Positions 1 to 8,895 are shown, counted from the stretch's first letter. The stretch: DNA of 64,000 nucleotides from Chloroflexota bacterium (GCA_004295045.1 SHND01000059.1:62001-126000); one strand, 5' to 3'. The notes: a model not told the origin generated them from the sequence alone. Numbers and translations are program-made.

Positions 1-51
1 AAGCGCCAAATGCTGAGAACTGTGTTACTTTTTTTACTCTGTCCTCTTTGC

Positions 52-1800
52 TCATACTTCGATTTGTCCCGCCATCTGTTGCAATTTGATAATCACAAAT
101 TCTGCCGGTTTCAATGGCGCAAAACCGACGACGATGTTGACGATGCCGAGATTGATGTCATTCTGCGTCGTCGTTTCTTTGTCGCATTTGACAAAGTACG
201 CTTCGCGCGGGGTCTGACCTTGAAACGCGCCCTGGCGAAATAGGTTCTGCATGAACGCGCCGACATTGAGACGAATCTGCGCCCAGAGCGGCTCGTCGTT
301 TGGTTCAAACACAACCCATTTCAAACCGCGATACAAACTCTCTTCGATATACAACGCGGTGCGGCGAACGGGAACGTATTTGTATTCGTCGGCAAGTTGG
401 TCCGCGCCGCGCAACGTGCGCGCGCCCCACACCACGCGTCCGGCAACCGGAAACGAACGGAGACAGTTGATGCCAAGCGGATTGAGCTGTCCGTTCTCCA
501 TGTCGGTGAGGGCAACGCTCAATTGCGGCACACCATTCAGCGTAGCATCCAAACCCGCGGGCGCTTTCCAAACGCCGCGCTGCGTATCCGTTCGCGCATA
601 GTTGCCCGCCACGACGCCGCAGGGGACAAATGTTTCGATTTGGTTCTCGCGCAGTGGATTGGACTGGCGGAGACGCGGGAAATAGATTGCGGCATTGCGG
701 CTTTTCGCGCCAACTTCGTCCGGGTCTTTGGTGAATCCCTCAACCGCTTTTGCCGGACTGTTCCAAACCGACGGCGGATCAACGATAAGCATGGCGCGGC
801 GCGACTCGCAATACGCGGTCGCGGCGGCAACCAAATCGGTCTCGATGTCGCCGCCAAGCGTATGCGATGGAATGCACAGCAGGTTGAATAACGTGCCGCG
901 CGCAAAAAGTTGTTCCAACGCGTACAGACCTTTTTTCTCGTCTTGCGCGCCCGTGAACACATAATCGGCAATGCTGAGCGCGTCGCCGTCTTGCGCGTAG
1001 AAACCGCCTTTGGTTGTCTTTAGGTCATTGTTCGCGGTGTCGAGCGCCTGCTGTGCTGCATTGATTTTGTTTTGGTCGGGCGGCTGCTCTTTTTTGGCGG
1101 CGTCGAGAGCTTTTTGCGCGTCCGCCACCGCTTTTTCTTTGACCCCAACCGCATCGTACGCTTTGCCGTCCGAGTCAAAAGTCGGCATGGTGGGTGCGGG
1201 ATTCGGATACGTCCCTTTCCAGCGAATGAGCTGCGACTCGTTTTCCAAGACGCGATCCATGCGGCGCGCGCTCTCTTTGAGCGAAAGATTCAAGAATCGC
1301 TCCGAAGCGCCGCCGGGCGCGGTATCCGTCACGGTGAGATTCAAAAGGTCCGCTTGGGTCAAGCCCAACTTGGCGGCAACATCTTTGGAGGTCTTGTTGT
1401 CGAGCGTGACGCGCAACGTATTGCCCCAGCTGCCTTCGGAGGCGGCTTGCAGCACAATGCCGTTGGCGAGTGAAATTTCCGAATTAGTTTTGGGCGCGGG
1501 AACCGGAGGGTTGGCGTTGGGGTCACCCGCTGAGGCGTGATACAAGCGCACAATGACTGCTTGTCCGCCGCCGTTGAGAAAAAAGTCGCGCGCGGCAAAG
1601 CTCATCGAACTGTCCAGCGACAGCCCGCCGAAAATGCGTTCGTAATCGCCAAAGCCGTTTATAACTGTAGCTTTGTTTGTCTCGCCCTTTTTCGCGCGTC
1701 CGATGAACGCGGTAATCGAAGTCGGGACGCCCACAATCGTGCGGACGCCGCTGGGAATTTCTTCGACATAAACACCCGGAAAGGTTGGTGTAACTGGCAT
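52..1800 (-). CDS. Contractile tail sheath protein (eCIS or phage-tail-like)
   Basis: A 582-residue sheath subunit, which would polymerise around an inner tube and contract to drive it through a target membrane. The N-terminus has the usual sheath opening (PGVYVEEIPSG, residues 8-18). The C-terminal third, about residues 465-575, carries the conserved sheath core, including a GADQLADEYKYVPVRRT-type stretch. An Ala/Lys/Asp-rich segment at about 218-262 looks like a coiled-coil insertion. The start is fixed by GAGGAGG just upstream of the ATG. It is the last gene visible in a minus-strand unit that begins with a BTAD regulator, and tube, baseplate and ATPase genes would lie left of the window. 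Sheath sequence alone cannot separate an extracellular injection system from a phage tail. I favour the former because a SARP-type regulator sits beside it and I see no phage genes. Confidence 0.9.
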   Translation of the reverse strand: MPVTPTFPGVYVEEIPSGVRTIVGVPTSITAFIGRAKKGETNKATVINGFGDYERIFGGLSLDSSMSFAARDFFLNGGGQAVIVRLYHASAGDPNANPPVPAPKTNSEISLANGIVLQAASEGSWGNTLRVTLDNKTSKDVAAKLGLTQADLLNLTVTDTAPGGASERFLNLSLKESARRMDRVLENESQLIRWKGTYPNPAPTMPTFDSDGKAYDAVGVKEKAVADAQKALDAAKKEQPPDQNKINAAQQALDTANNDLKTTKGGFYAQDGDALSIADYVFTGAQDEKKGLYALEQLFARGTLFNLLCIPSHTLGGDIETDLVAAATAYCESRRAMLIVDPPSVWNSPAKAVEGFTKDPDEVGAKSRNAAIYFPRLRQSNPLRENQIETFVPCGVVAGNYARTDTQRGVWKAPAGLDATLNGVPQLSVALTDMENGQLNPLGINCLRSFPVAGRVVWGARTLRGADQLADEYKYVPVRRTALYIEESLYRGLKWVVFEPNDEPLWAQIRLNVGAFMQNLFRQGAFQGQTPREAYFVKCDKETTTQNDINLGIVNIVVGFAPLKPAEFVIIKLQQMAGQIEV

Positions 1801-1846
1801 GGATCCTCCTCAATCGCAAACCGAAAGAAATTGGCTGCGGATGACA

Positions 1847-2200
1847 TTACGAGACCGAGATCGAACTTGGATTGGACTCGTTCGCTTTCGAAAAATATCG
1901 CGTCAACCATTTCGCAAAACGCGAGGCGCGCCAATACGCGCCCAGGCGTTTACTCCAAGTAGACGGCGGCGGAATGCCGCTGTGGGCGGCGATGAAATCG
2001 TTCAGCTCGGACCATTCGGTAAAAAAGGCGACGGTCTTGCTTTGGACATGCTCAACCGTTCCCCGCCACTCTTGGCGCGCGGTGGCGCTGACTGTCCGCA
2101 TCGTACGGATGCGCACGACAAAAGCGCTGCGCTGTTCGCGCAACGCGTCAAGGGACGAGAGCCATTCTTCCGACAAGGGAGAGCTATCGTCAGTATCCAT
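1847..2200 (-). CDS. Small conserved-looking protein of the sheath locus
   Basis: About 117 residues, function unknown. The middle reads WRGTVEHVQS followed by a phenylalanine-rich stretch and a helical FTEWSELNDFI segment. From memory this pattern recurs in short proteins with a central beta hairpin, but I cannot assign a family. It lies 46 nt upstream of the sheath gene on the same strand, so the two are probably cotranscribed. I chose the ATG at 2200 over the one at 2218, because 2218 falls inside the stem-loop of a terminator. The 2200 ATG directly follows that terminator's T run and has no Shine-Dalgarno sequence, so it may be read from a leaderless or very short-leader transcript. Confidence 0.6.
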   Translation of the reverse strand: MDTDDSSPLSEEWLSSLDALREQRSAFVVRIRTMRTVSATARQEWRGTVEHVQSKTVAFFTEWSELNDFIAAHSGIPPPSTWSKRLGAYWRASRFAKWLTRYFSKANESNPSSISVS

Positions 2201-2234
2201 AAAAAAACTGCGACCCACGTTGCTTGGGTCGCAG
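2201..2234 (-). terminator. Rho-independent terminator abutting a start codon
   Basis: On the minus strand a perfect 10-bp stem (CTGCGACCCA with TGGGTCGCAG; arms 2225-2234 and 2208-2217) with a 7-nt loop is followed by seven T. It would stop transcripts from the BTAD gene just before the next gene, whose ATG at 2200 touches the T run. Confidence 0.85.
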
Positions 2235-2285
2235 TGTAACAGCCATATGTCAAAGGGGTGTCAAATGTGTCACAACACTTGTGAC
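2233..2285 (-). promoter_or_regulatory. SARP-type operator and promoter for the sheath genes
   Basis: On the minus strand two identical heptamers TTTGACA (2259-2265 and 2248-2254) are separated by CCCC, giving an 11-nt period. Nine nt further on is TACACT (2238-2233), a plausible -10. SARP regulators are known to bind heptameric direct repeats with 4-nt spacers, the last one about 8 nt before the -10. Just upstream is the dyad GTCACAA-CAC-TTGTGAC (2269-2285), which overlaps the end of the BTAD gene. The predicted start near 2226 lies inside the terminator's first arm. Confidence 0.55.
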
Positions 2286-3223
2286 CTTTTGGATTGGGGC
2301 TGTGGGACTTGGAGCTCTTCAAGCGCTTGGAGCGTGTCCTGCAATTCGCGCTGTACGTTTTCAATTTGCCCGAGAGCGAGACGGACGCGCGCGGCGAGAC
2401 TGCGTATTTGTCCGCTCGGCTCGGACAAGGCGCGTTTTGCTCCTTCGCCGGAAGAGGTTGGGATGACCTGCCCGATCATCACCTGGCGCATGATGGCTTG
2501 GGTTTCCAGGTCGGGGGCGATTCCCAATTCACTATGCAGAACTTGCACACAGGTCTGATATTGTGCGAGCGCCTGCGGCTGCTGCTGATTCAAAACATAG
2601 AGCTTCATCAGTTCGCGGTGGACTTGTTCCTGCAATGGATCAATGCGCAACAACTGCTTGCCACATTCGATCGCCATCGCATATTCGCGGCGCGCGCCGT
2701 GATACACCATGAGTTTCAAGAGCGCGTCGAGGTATGCTTGATGCAGGCGTTCGCGTTCCGCAAAACACCAATCATAGTAACAACCTTCCAACAATTCGCC
2801 CGAATACAATTGCACCGCATGATGGAGCAATTCGGCTGCCTGCGTGGGCTGCGTCGGTTCAAATTGTTGTGCCTTGGCAAGACATTGCTCAAACTCGAGC
2901 GTATCGAGCGACCATGAATCGGCGAGACGCAGTCGGACCACTCCTTCTTGCGTCGAAAGGAGCGGATTGTCATCCGCCTCGAGCGGCTCGATCCATCGGC
3001 GTAATCGCCACAGCTCGGTGCTTAGTGAACGTCGCGCGCGAGGTTCTGGGTGATCTCCCCAAAAAAGCGTTTCGAGCGTTTCGCGTACGTGAGAGTTTTC
3101 ATGAAACAACAGCAGATAGTAAAAGAGGAATTTGGCTTTTTGCGTGGGAAGGTCGCAGATCGTTGAAGGTTCGATTTGGATGCGTGGAATGCCAAACAGT
3201 TTAATGCGCAGAGAAACTTGCAT
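2270..3223 (-). CDS. SARP/BTAD-family transcriptional regulator
   Basis: A 317-residue regulator. Residues about 5-100 form an OmpR-type winged helix, with LFWGDHPEPRARRSLSTELW matching the DNA-binding half of SARP proteins. Residues about 105-250 are the bacterial transcriptional activator domain, helical and TPR-like. The tail, about 270-317, is predicted coiled coil (Leu/Gln/Glu-rich, ending in a run of Gln-containing heptads) and is less usual. It is the first gene of the minus-strand sheath unit and is followed by a terminator and by tandem heptamers of SARP type, so it is the obvious candidate activator of the sheath genes. A GGGGAG stretch precedes the ATG, and a hairpin lies just upstream of that. 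Confidence 0.88.
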   Translation of the reverse strand: MQVSLRIKLFGIPRIQIEPSTICDLPTQKAKFLFYYLLLFHENSHVRETLETLFWGDHPEPRARRSLSTELWRLRRWIEPLEADDNPLLSTQEGVVRLRLADSWSLDTLEFEQCLAKAQQFEPTQPTQAAELLHHAVQLYSGELLEGCYYDWCFAERERLHQAYLDALLKLMVYHGARREYAMAIECGKQLLRIDPLQEQVHRELMKLYVLNQQQPQALAQYQTCVQVLHSELGIAPDLETQAIMRQVMIGQVIPTSSGEGAKRALSEPSGQIRSLAARVRLALGQIENVQRELQDTLQALEELQVPQPQSKRSQVL

Positions 3224-3719
3224 GCGTCAGACTCCCCTTTCCCGTCATACAGAGCAAGCTCTGACATGACGCGGAAAAAATGTTCCCCCTGCCGATTGAC
3301 AGAATGATCCCGGCGCAATGTGTGTCGAGAGCGTGTTATGCCGGTCGCACAAACGCAGAGACACACCGGGTAGTGTCAATTCAAAACTCGGTTGACTGTG
3401 CTATCAGCAGGCATTTAGATTGTTGTTGGGAAGCTGGCTCGCCTTGGCACATGCCAGGTATTTGTAAAATAAAGCCCGGAGCGAAAATCTATCGCCCAAG
3501 CACCTGACAAGGATTACAAACAAAGGTCGGACAAGCCAAAATCTTTCGGGGTTTAAAAAACAAAATATGGGGCGGAGCGGATTTGTTCAAGCAATTACGC
3601 GCGTTCCGTTTTACACCAAACGCAGCTCTTTTTCAATAGTCCAAAGCGATACAAATTTTTTGCGGCGTAACGCTTGATCCAATAAATTTTTGGGGAATAG
3701 TTTGTTGTCTCTCCGGAGG
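3224..3719. other. 496-bp intergenic region
   Basis: This stretch lies between the BTAD start and the end of the SulP gene. I see no convincing coding sequence or RNA gene. It should hold the BTAD promoter, but I cannot pick a clear -35/-10 pair. The only structure worth noting is an imperfect hairpin at 3244-3270 next to the BTAD ribosome-binding site. Composition is more AT-rich than the flanking genes. Confidence 0.6.
3244..3270 (-). promoter_or_regulatory. Hairpin in the BTAD leader
   Basis: The arms GTCAT..CAGAGC and GCTCTG..ATGAC pair around a 2-nt AA loop with a small internal bulge. The structure ends about 20 nt before the BTAD ATG and next to its GGGGAG, so it could influence translation. 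There is no T run, so it is not an intrinsic terminator. Confidence 0.35.
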
Positions 3720-5441
3720 TCAGTTGTTCGAATCCATATTTTGATTTTGAAATGCTTGGACCGCCGCGCGGACTGTGAGAAAAATGTTCGCCGCGCCGAT
3801 TTTTTCGACAACGCCGCCGCGTTCGAGCATCGCGCGCGGCGCTTGATACACATTCGCCAGCCACAATTCGATGCTTTGTGCGCGCAGCTCGTCATACAAC
3901 GCGTTGAGAATATCCAATCCTTGAATATCCAATTCAGAATTGAATGACAGATCAAGAATCACAACGCGCGTTGAGGTTTTCGCGGCGTGCAGTTCTTGAC
4001 GCAAATGATCGCGCATTCGTTTCGCGTTCAATGACAGCAGCGGCGCATCAAGCCGAAAAATCATCAGCCCCGGAATGAGCTGCGCGGTTGGTTCGCTGGC
4101 GATTGGAACATACGCGTCGGTGCCGGGCAGATTCCCCAAGACCGAAGTGGGCGGACGCGCAAAAAATCCGAGAATGAGCAAAATCGAAAGGGTGACGGCA
4201 ATCAACAAGCCGGGCAAAATTCCCAAGAGCAGCACGCTCACCAGCGCAAAGAGCGCAAGATAAAAACTATCGCGCCGCAAATGCGCGATGCGCTGTAATG
4301 CCTTGACATTCAAAAAACCGGTGACCGCCACAATCACAATCGCGCTCAACACCGCTTGCGGCAGATTGGCAAAGAGCGGCAGCAAAAACAAGAGCGTCAG
4401 TACGGTGAGAACGGATACCACAACCGAAACGATTTGCGAACGCGCGCCCGCCGCATCATTCGCCGCCGATTGACTGGCGCCGCCGCCGACGATGAATCCT
4501 TGAAAGAATCCCGAAAAAATATTTGCCGCGCCGACGGCGACGAGTTCTTGATTCGGACGAATTTCGTATTTGTGTTTTTCCGCAAAATCATCGGCGACGG
4601 TAATGGTTTCCGCGAAACCGATGACGCTGATGGCGAGCGCGCCGGGCAAGAGGATAACTAATTCGTCAAAACTGACGCGCGGCAAAGAGGGTAACGGAAT
4701 CGCGCCGTTCACAACCCCAATCACGTCAACGCCCTCCTGTGCCAAGCCGAACGCGGTGACGACGATGATGCTGACAAGCACCATGAGCAGCGCGGCGGGC
4801 AAACGCGGCGCGAATTTTTTCATCGCAAAGAGCGCGGCGAGACTGCCCAAGCCGATCACCGCCGTCCATGGATTGATGTGCGAAAGATTTGTGATGACCT
4901 GCCACAGTTTCGGAAAGAAATCTCCCTCGCCGCCGGGCAGCCCCAACAAGTTTGGCACCTGCCCGATGATGATGGTCAAGCCCAAACCAAACATAAAACC
5001 GATTTGCACGGCGGGCGCGATGAAACGCGAGATGAAACCGACCTTGCCGATTCCAAAAACGATAAACGCCAAGCCGACGAGGAGCGCGAGCGCGGAGGAG
5101 AGGTCGGCATAGCGCGTCGAATCACCGAGCGCAATCGTTCCCACAATCGCGGCGGAAATTGCGGCGGTGGATGAGGTGGGGCTGACGATGACTTGGCGCG
5201 AGGTTCCGAACAACGCGTATCCGATCAACGCGGCGAACGTGGCGAACAAACCCGCTTGCGGCGGCAGACCCGCGATCTGCGCGTACGCAATCGCTTGGGG
5301 CACCACCAGCGCCCACACGGTTGCCGCCGCAAGCACGTCCCCGCGCAGCCACCCCCGGTCATACTTGGGCAGCCACTCGAGAATCGGAAGATAGTCTCTG
5401 AATTGTGTTTTCTGTACTCTATCTTCGGTTGTCGCGTTCAT
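3720..5441 (-). CDS. SulP (SLC26) family anion permease with STAS domain
   Basis: A 573-residue inner-membrane transporter. The hydrophobic core, residues about 30-435, has the SulP pattern of 14 short helices and opens with the family signature around PQAIAYAQIAGLPPQAGL. A cytoplasmic STAS domain fills about 450-560, with the strand VVILDLSFNSELDIQGLDIL in the phosphorylation-loop position. Family members carry sulfate, bicarbonate or other anions, and the substrate cannot be read from sequence. The gene starts 10 nt after the arylsulfatase stop, so the two are probably cotranscribed, which favours sulfate. A second SulP gene lies about 6 kb away on the same strand. Confidence 0.92.
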   Translation of the reverse strand: MNATTEDRVQKTQFRDYLPILEWLPKYDRGWLRGDVLAAATVWALVVPQAIAYAQIAGLPPQAGLFATFAALIGYALFGTSRQVIVSPTSSTAAISAAIVGTIALGDSTRYADLSSALALLVGLAFIVFGIGKVGFISRFIAPAVQIGFMFGLGLTIIIGQVPNLLGLPGGEGDFFPKLWQVITNLSHINPWTAVIGLGSLAALFAMKKFAPRLPAALLMVLVSIIVVTAFGLAQEGVDVIGVVNGAIPLPSLPRVSFDELVILLPGALAISVIGFAETITVADDFAEKHKYEIRPNQELVAVGAANIFSGFFQGFIVGGGASQSAANDAAGARSQIVSVVVSVLTVLTLLFLLPLFANLPQAVLSAIVIVAVTGFLNVKALQRIAHLRRDSFYLALFALVSVLLLGILPGLLIAVTLSILLILGFFARPPTSVLGNLPGTDAYVPIASEPTAQLIPGLMIFRLDAPLLSLNAKRMRDHLRQELHAAKTSTRVVILDLSFNSELDIQGLDILNALYDELRAQSIELWLANVYQAPRAMLERGGVVEKIGAANIFLTVRAAVQAFQNQNMDSNN

Positions 5442-5451
5442 AATGTTTCAA

Positions 5452-7794
5452 TCAGTCGCGCATTAGAGCCATCTGCGCTTCGTGTTCCAGATTCATGTAC
5501 GGTTCGCCGCTCACGTCAACCACAACCTGTTTGATGACGCCGCCCGTGAACCTGAACGGGCGCTCGGCAGCGTACTCTGCTGCCACCGGTTCGCCGCTGT
5601 CGCGTCCAACGCACAACCCTTCGCCCACCAGCGAAAAGTTGCCGGGCTGCGTTTTGATTTGCGCCGAACCTACCGGCTTGTTATCCATGTACAGCGTCAG
5701 CGTCCCGTGCGTGGGCATGTCCTTGCCTTCACGGACGAACGCCGCCGATAGCACATGCTTGCCCGTCGGCACCTTTTCTGACGACTCGACCTTTTGCTCA
5801 AACATCCCGCAAAAGTTGTAGACGTACTTGAGCAAGCCGTCCTTGATATACAGCGAATGTCCGCCGAACTGACAGCCGTGCGCGAACAGCACACCTTCCG
5901 CTTCAGGCGTCTCGACGTTCACTTCTGAAGCGATAGTGTACGAGCGATTGCGCACGTTCACCGCCGCCGATTCCGGCACATCCGCGCAGTCGGGATAATA
6001 AATATACTTGTCGCGCGGTTTCCCCAACTGCGGGCGCGCTTCGGTCAGCACCTCGACGGCGGTGCGGTCTTCGAGCGGCAGCCCGTTATACTTGCCCGCT
6101 TCGAGGAACCAGATATTGATGAGCTCTTGCAGCTTGTCCGGATATTTTTTCGCGAGGTCATTGCTCTCGGTAATATCTTTGGTCGTGTCATACAGCTCCC
6201 AACGATCTTGCGAAAAGTGATCCCATCCTGCAATGGTCGGATGCACCGTCACCGCTTTCCAGCCCTTGTGCCAGATGGCGCGCGAACCGAGCATCACAAA
6301 GAATCCGGTCTCTTTTTGCGTTGGCGCGTTGCCGTCGTCGAATGAGTATTTAAAGCTCGTACCTTCGAGCGGCTTTTGCGGATAGCCCTTGACCTCACTC
6401 GGCAGTTCGATGCCGAGACATTCGTAAATCGTCGGCACAATATCGGTGGCATGTGTGAATTGGTGACGAACCCCGCCGCGCGTTTTCATTCCTTGGGGCC
6501 ACGAAACCATCAGCGCATCCGCGACACCGCCTTCAAAGTTGTAGCGTTTCCACATCTTGAACGGCGTGTTGAACGCGCATGCCCAACCCGTCGGATAGTG
6601 ATTGTAGGTCGCGGGACTGCCGAGCACGTCGAGGTATTTCATATTGTCCTCGATCCTGTCGGGAATGCCGTTAAAGAATTTATTTTCGTTCACAGAACCA
6701 TTCGGACCACCTTCACCGCTCGCGCCATTGTCCGAAACGAGAACGATGATGGTGTTGTCGAGCTGCCCCGATTCTTCCAGATAGTTCAGCAAGCGTCCGA
6801 TGTGATGGTCGGTGTGCGACAAAAAGCCCGCGTACACTTCTGCCATGCGGCAAAACAGTTTCTTTTCGTCGTCGCTCAGCGAGTCCCATGGGCGGACAAC
6901 GTCAACTTGATTCCATGGTTTGCCATCCGGACTCTTTTCGTTGATGTATGGATTGATCGGCGGCATGACGGCATCTTGCGGCATGATGCCCATTTTCTTT
7001 TGGCGTTCGAAAATGAGTTCGCGGAATTTTTCGTATCCCATGTCGAACTTGCCCTTGTACTTGTCAATCCACTCTTGAGGCGCTTGATGCGGCGCGTGCG
7101 TTGCGCCGGGGCAAAAGTACATAAAGAACGGTTTGTCGGGCGCGATCACTTTGGAATCGCGAATGAACTCAATGGCTTTGTCCGTCAGGTCCTCGGTCAG
7201 GTGATACCCTTCCTCTGCGGTCTTGGGCTGGTCAACCGGATGATTGTCATAGATCAAGTCCGGCGTCCACTGATTCGTTTCGCCGCCGAGAAAACCATAG
7301 TAACGTTCAAACCCGCGCCCGATGGGCCAGTTGCGCTTGGTGGAAGCCAGATTCATCTCGTCGGCGGCAACGAGGTGCCACTTGCCAAGCATGTATGTGT
7401 TCCACCCGCGTTCGCCCAGCACTTCGGCAATCGTCGCGCACTCAAAGGGAATGTGTCCATTCGAACCGGGAAAACCGGTCGTCGCTTCGGCGATGCACGC
7501 CATCCCGTTCGTCGTATGATTGCGCCCCGTCAACAAGCTCGAGCGCGTCGGCGAGCATAGCGCCGTCGTGTGAAAATTCGTGTACGTCAGCCCCTGCGCC
7601 GCAATCCGCTTGATATTGGGCGTTTCAATCAGACCACCCCATGGCTCCATAGCCGAAAATCCCGTATCGTCCAACACGATATAAAGAATGTTCGGCGCGC
7701 CTTCCGGCGCTTCGGGCTGCGTGTACGGTTCCCAATCCGGGACCGAATCACGCACATCAATGTTGATTACACCTTTGAAAGGTTTCGTAGCCAT
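5452..7794 (-). CDS. Arylsulfatase (formylglycine-dependent sulfatase)
   Basis: A 780-residue enzyme that hydrolyses sulfate esters. The alkaline-phosphatase-fold core starts with a metal-binding Asp pair (VLDDTG, D42-D43). The active-site signature is CSPTRSSLLTGR with C80 as the residue oxidised to formylglycine, and metal ligands follow in the SDNGA segment. After about residue 590 there is an extra C-terminal region, beta-rich and lectin-like, ending in a YMNLEHEAQ helix. I see no signal peptide, so the enzyme may be cytoplasmic or exported by another route. GAGGAGG precedes the ATG. The gene is followed at 10 nt by a SulP permease. A radical-SAM maturase able to modify a Cys-type site is encoded at 39.7 kb. 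Confidence 0.95.
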   Translation of the reverse strand: MATKPFKGVINIDVRDSVPDWEPYTQPEAPEGAPNILYIVLDDTGFSAMEPWGGLIETPNIKRIAAQGLTYTNFHTTALCSPTRSSLLTGRNHTTNGMACIAEATTGFPGSNGHIPFECATIAEVLGERGWNTYMLGKWHLVAADEMNLASTKRNWPIGRGFERYYGFLGGETNQWTPDLIYDNHPVDQPKTAEEGYHLTEDLTDKAIEFIRDSKVIAPDKPFFMYFCPGATHAPHQAPQEWIDKYKGKFDMGYEKFRELIFERQKKMGIMPQDAVMPPINPYINEKSPDGKPWNQVDVVRPWDSLSDDEKKLFCRMAEVYAGFLSHTDHHIGRLLNYLEESGQLDNTIIVLVSDNGASGEGGPNGSVNENKFFNGIPDRIEDNMKYLDVLGSPATYNHYPTGWACAFNTPFKMWKRYNFEGGVADALMVSWPQGMKTRGGVRHQFTHATDIVPTIYECLGIELPSEVKGYPQKPLEGTSFKYSFDDGNAPTQKETGFFVMLGSRAIWHKGWKAVTVHPTIAGWDHFSQDRWELYDTTKDITESNDLAKKYPDKLQELINIWFLEAGKYNGLPLEDRTAVEVLTEARPQLGKPRDKYIYYPDCADVPESAAVNVRNRSYTIASEVNVETPEAEGVLFAHGCQFGGHSLYIKDGLLKYVYNFCGMFEQKVESSEKVPTGKHVLSAAFVREGKDMPTHGTLTLYMDNKPVGSAQIKTQPGNFSLVGEGLCVGRDSGEPVAAEYAAERPFRFTGGVIKQVVVDVSGEPYMNLEHEAQMALMRD

Positions 7795-7884
7795 TTTCCT
7801 CCTCGTGGAATAAATCCGTGCTAATTTTACCGCAAACCCGTCGCCAGACTATCAGATCTCCGTTTCTACACCTCTTTCATTTTG

Positions 7885-8082
7885 TTACATTTCCTCAAAC
7901 ACTTGCTTCCAATCCTCCTTGACGCTGATGATCGTCCAACCTTTTTTAGAGGCGACCTTCAATAATTTTTCCGCGCCCGAAGTATATGCAACATCGCGCG
8001 TGTTGTCATCGTGATTGACCAACATGCTCAACGAGGGACGCGCGAGATGTACGGCGAATTCAAGCATCGGAATATCGCCGTC
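7885..8082 (-). pseudogene. C-terminal remnant of a HAD-family phosphatase
   Basis: About 66 codons resemble the end of HAD-type hydrolases: DGDIPMLEFA (motif IV region), then LVNHDD and KKGWTIISVKEDW. The frame closes at a TGA upstream (8110-8112), and none of the catalytic N-terminal motifs is present. The upstream part is cut off by the neighbouring membrane-protein gene. I read it as a decayed fragment, not a functional small gene. Confidence 0.6.
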
Positions 8083-8101
8083 TGTAAAGTAACGACGTGC
8101 C

Positions 8102-8878
8102 TCACCGACTCAGATGCTTTTGCAAATCCAGCATCGGTTGTTGGCTCACCACGAGAAATCCTTCGGCGGGTCTGTCGAGGTCAATAATCAAAGTGAGGAC
8201 TGCCGCAAACATAAGCACCAGAACGACAAGCGCAATCCAGTTGCGCCGTCCTTCGATGCCGCTATTAAAGCCGACCAACATCATTCCAAGGAGCGACACC
8301 AAATACACGCCAAGCAGAACCGTCGGAGCCACCCGAGAATGCACTGCGGCGTTTCGTTCGCCGTGCACATCAATCATGTGATTCAGCGCATCAACGTACA
8401 ATGCAAACACTTGCGAGTTCTGCCCTTGATTCACCAGCTCTACCACAGATTGCCAAAGTTGGTCCTGGATTTCCTCCGAACGAGCGACAATCTTGGTCAG
8501 GTCCGCGTTCGTCGCACTGGGAATTCGGATATTCACATATTCTTTGAGCAGCGCACGGCTTGCCGTACTGTACGGTTCCGGCAGATAGCGCGCGCGCAAT
8601 TCGGTTGTGCCGATCGCGTTCGCATCCTCCACCACCAGCAGCCGTCGCGCATTATAGCGGTCGCCGGCAGCGCCGATGAGAAATGCTAACAGAAATGCCA
8701 ACAGCGCCAGCGACGCGCCCATCATAGCGCTGACGGACGAGTCCTTGTCCGTGTGCGTGCGTTCTTTCCACCAGCCGCCGATTCGAAAACCGATCTCCGC
8801 GGCGAGCAAACCAAGCGCGACGGTCACAGGAAAAACGAGCCAAACCGGAATGATGTCGAGAGGTTGAATGGTGAGCAT
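8102..8878 (-). CDS. Bestrophin-like (DUF4239) membrane protein
   Basis: A 258-residue membrane protein. Two hydrophobic segments near the N-terminus (about 12-30 and 50-70) and two near the C-terminus (about 183-203 and 213-235) flank a helical soluble region. The stretch ASLALLAFLLAFLIGAAGDRYNARR, followed by an E/D-rich VVEDANAIGTTELRARYL, is typical of the DUF4239 or bestrophin-like group. Its function is unproven, though channel-like roles are suggested by name. No good Shine-Dalgarno sequence precedes the ATG. The gene sits between two gene remnants, a HAD fragment downstream and a methyltransferase tail upstream, which marks this stretch as rearranged. Confidence 0.75.
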   Translation of the reverse strand: MLTIQPLDIIPVWLVFPVTVALGLLAAEIGFRIGGWWKERTHTDKDSSVSAMMGASLALLAFLLAFLIGAAGDRYNARRLLVVEDANAIGTTELRARYLPEPYSTASRALLKEYVNIRIPSATNADLTKIVARSEEIQDQLWQSVVELVNQGQNSQVFALYVDALNHMIDVHGERNAAVHSRVAPTVLLGVYLVSLLGMMLVGFNSGIEGRRNWIALVVLVLMFAAVLTLIIDLDRPAEGFLVVSQQPMLDLQKHLSR

Positions 8879-8895
8879 ATAATTTTTGCACTTGG

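Noticed and set aside
52..3223. Prophage
   Set aside because: Only a sheath gene, a small gene and a SARP-type regulator are seen. There is no integrase, capsid, portal or lysis gene in the window, although the left part is missing.
3719..3745. tRNA-like TTCGAATCC word on the plus strand
   Set aside because: It falls inside the end of the SulP gene and no acceptor or anticodon arms can be folded around it.
6376..7560. A 394-residue plus-strand frame
   Set aside because: It is antisense to the arylsulfatase, has no ribosome-binding site and no recognisable domain.
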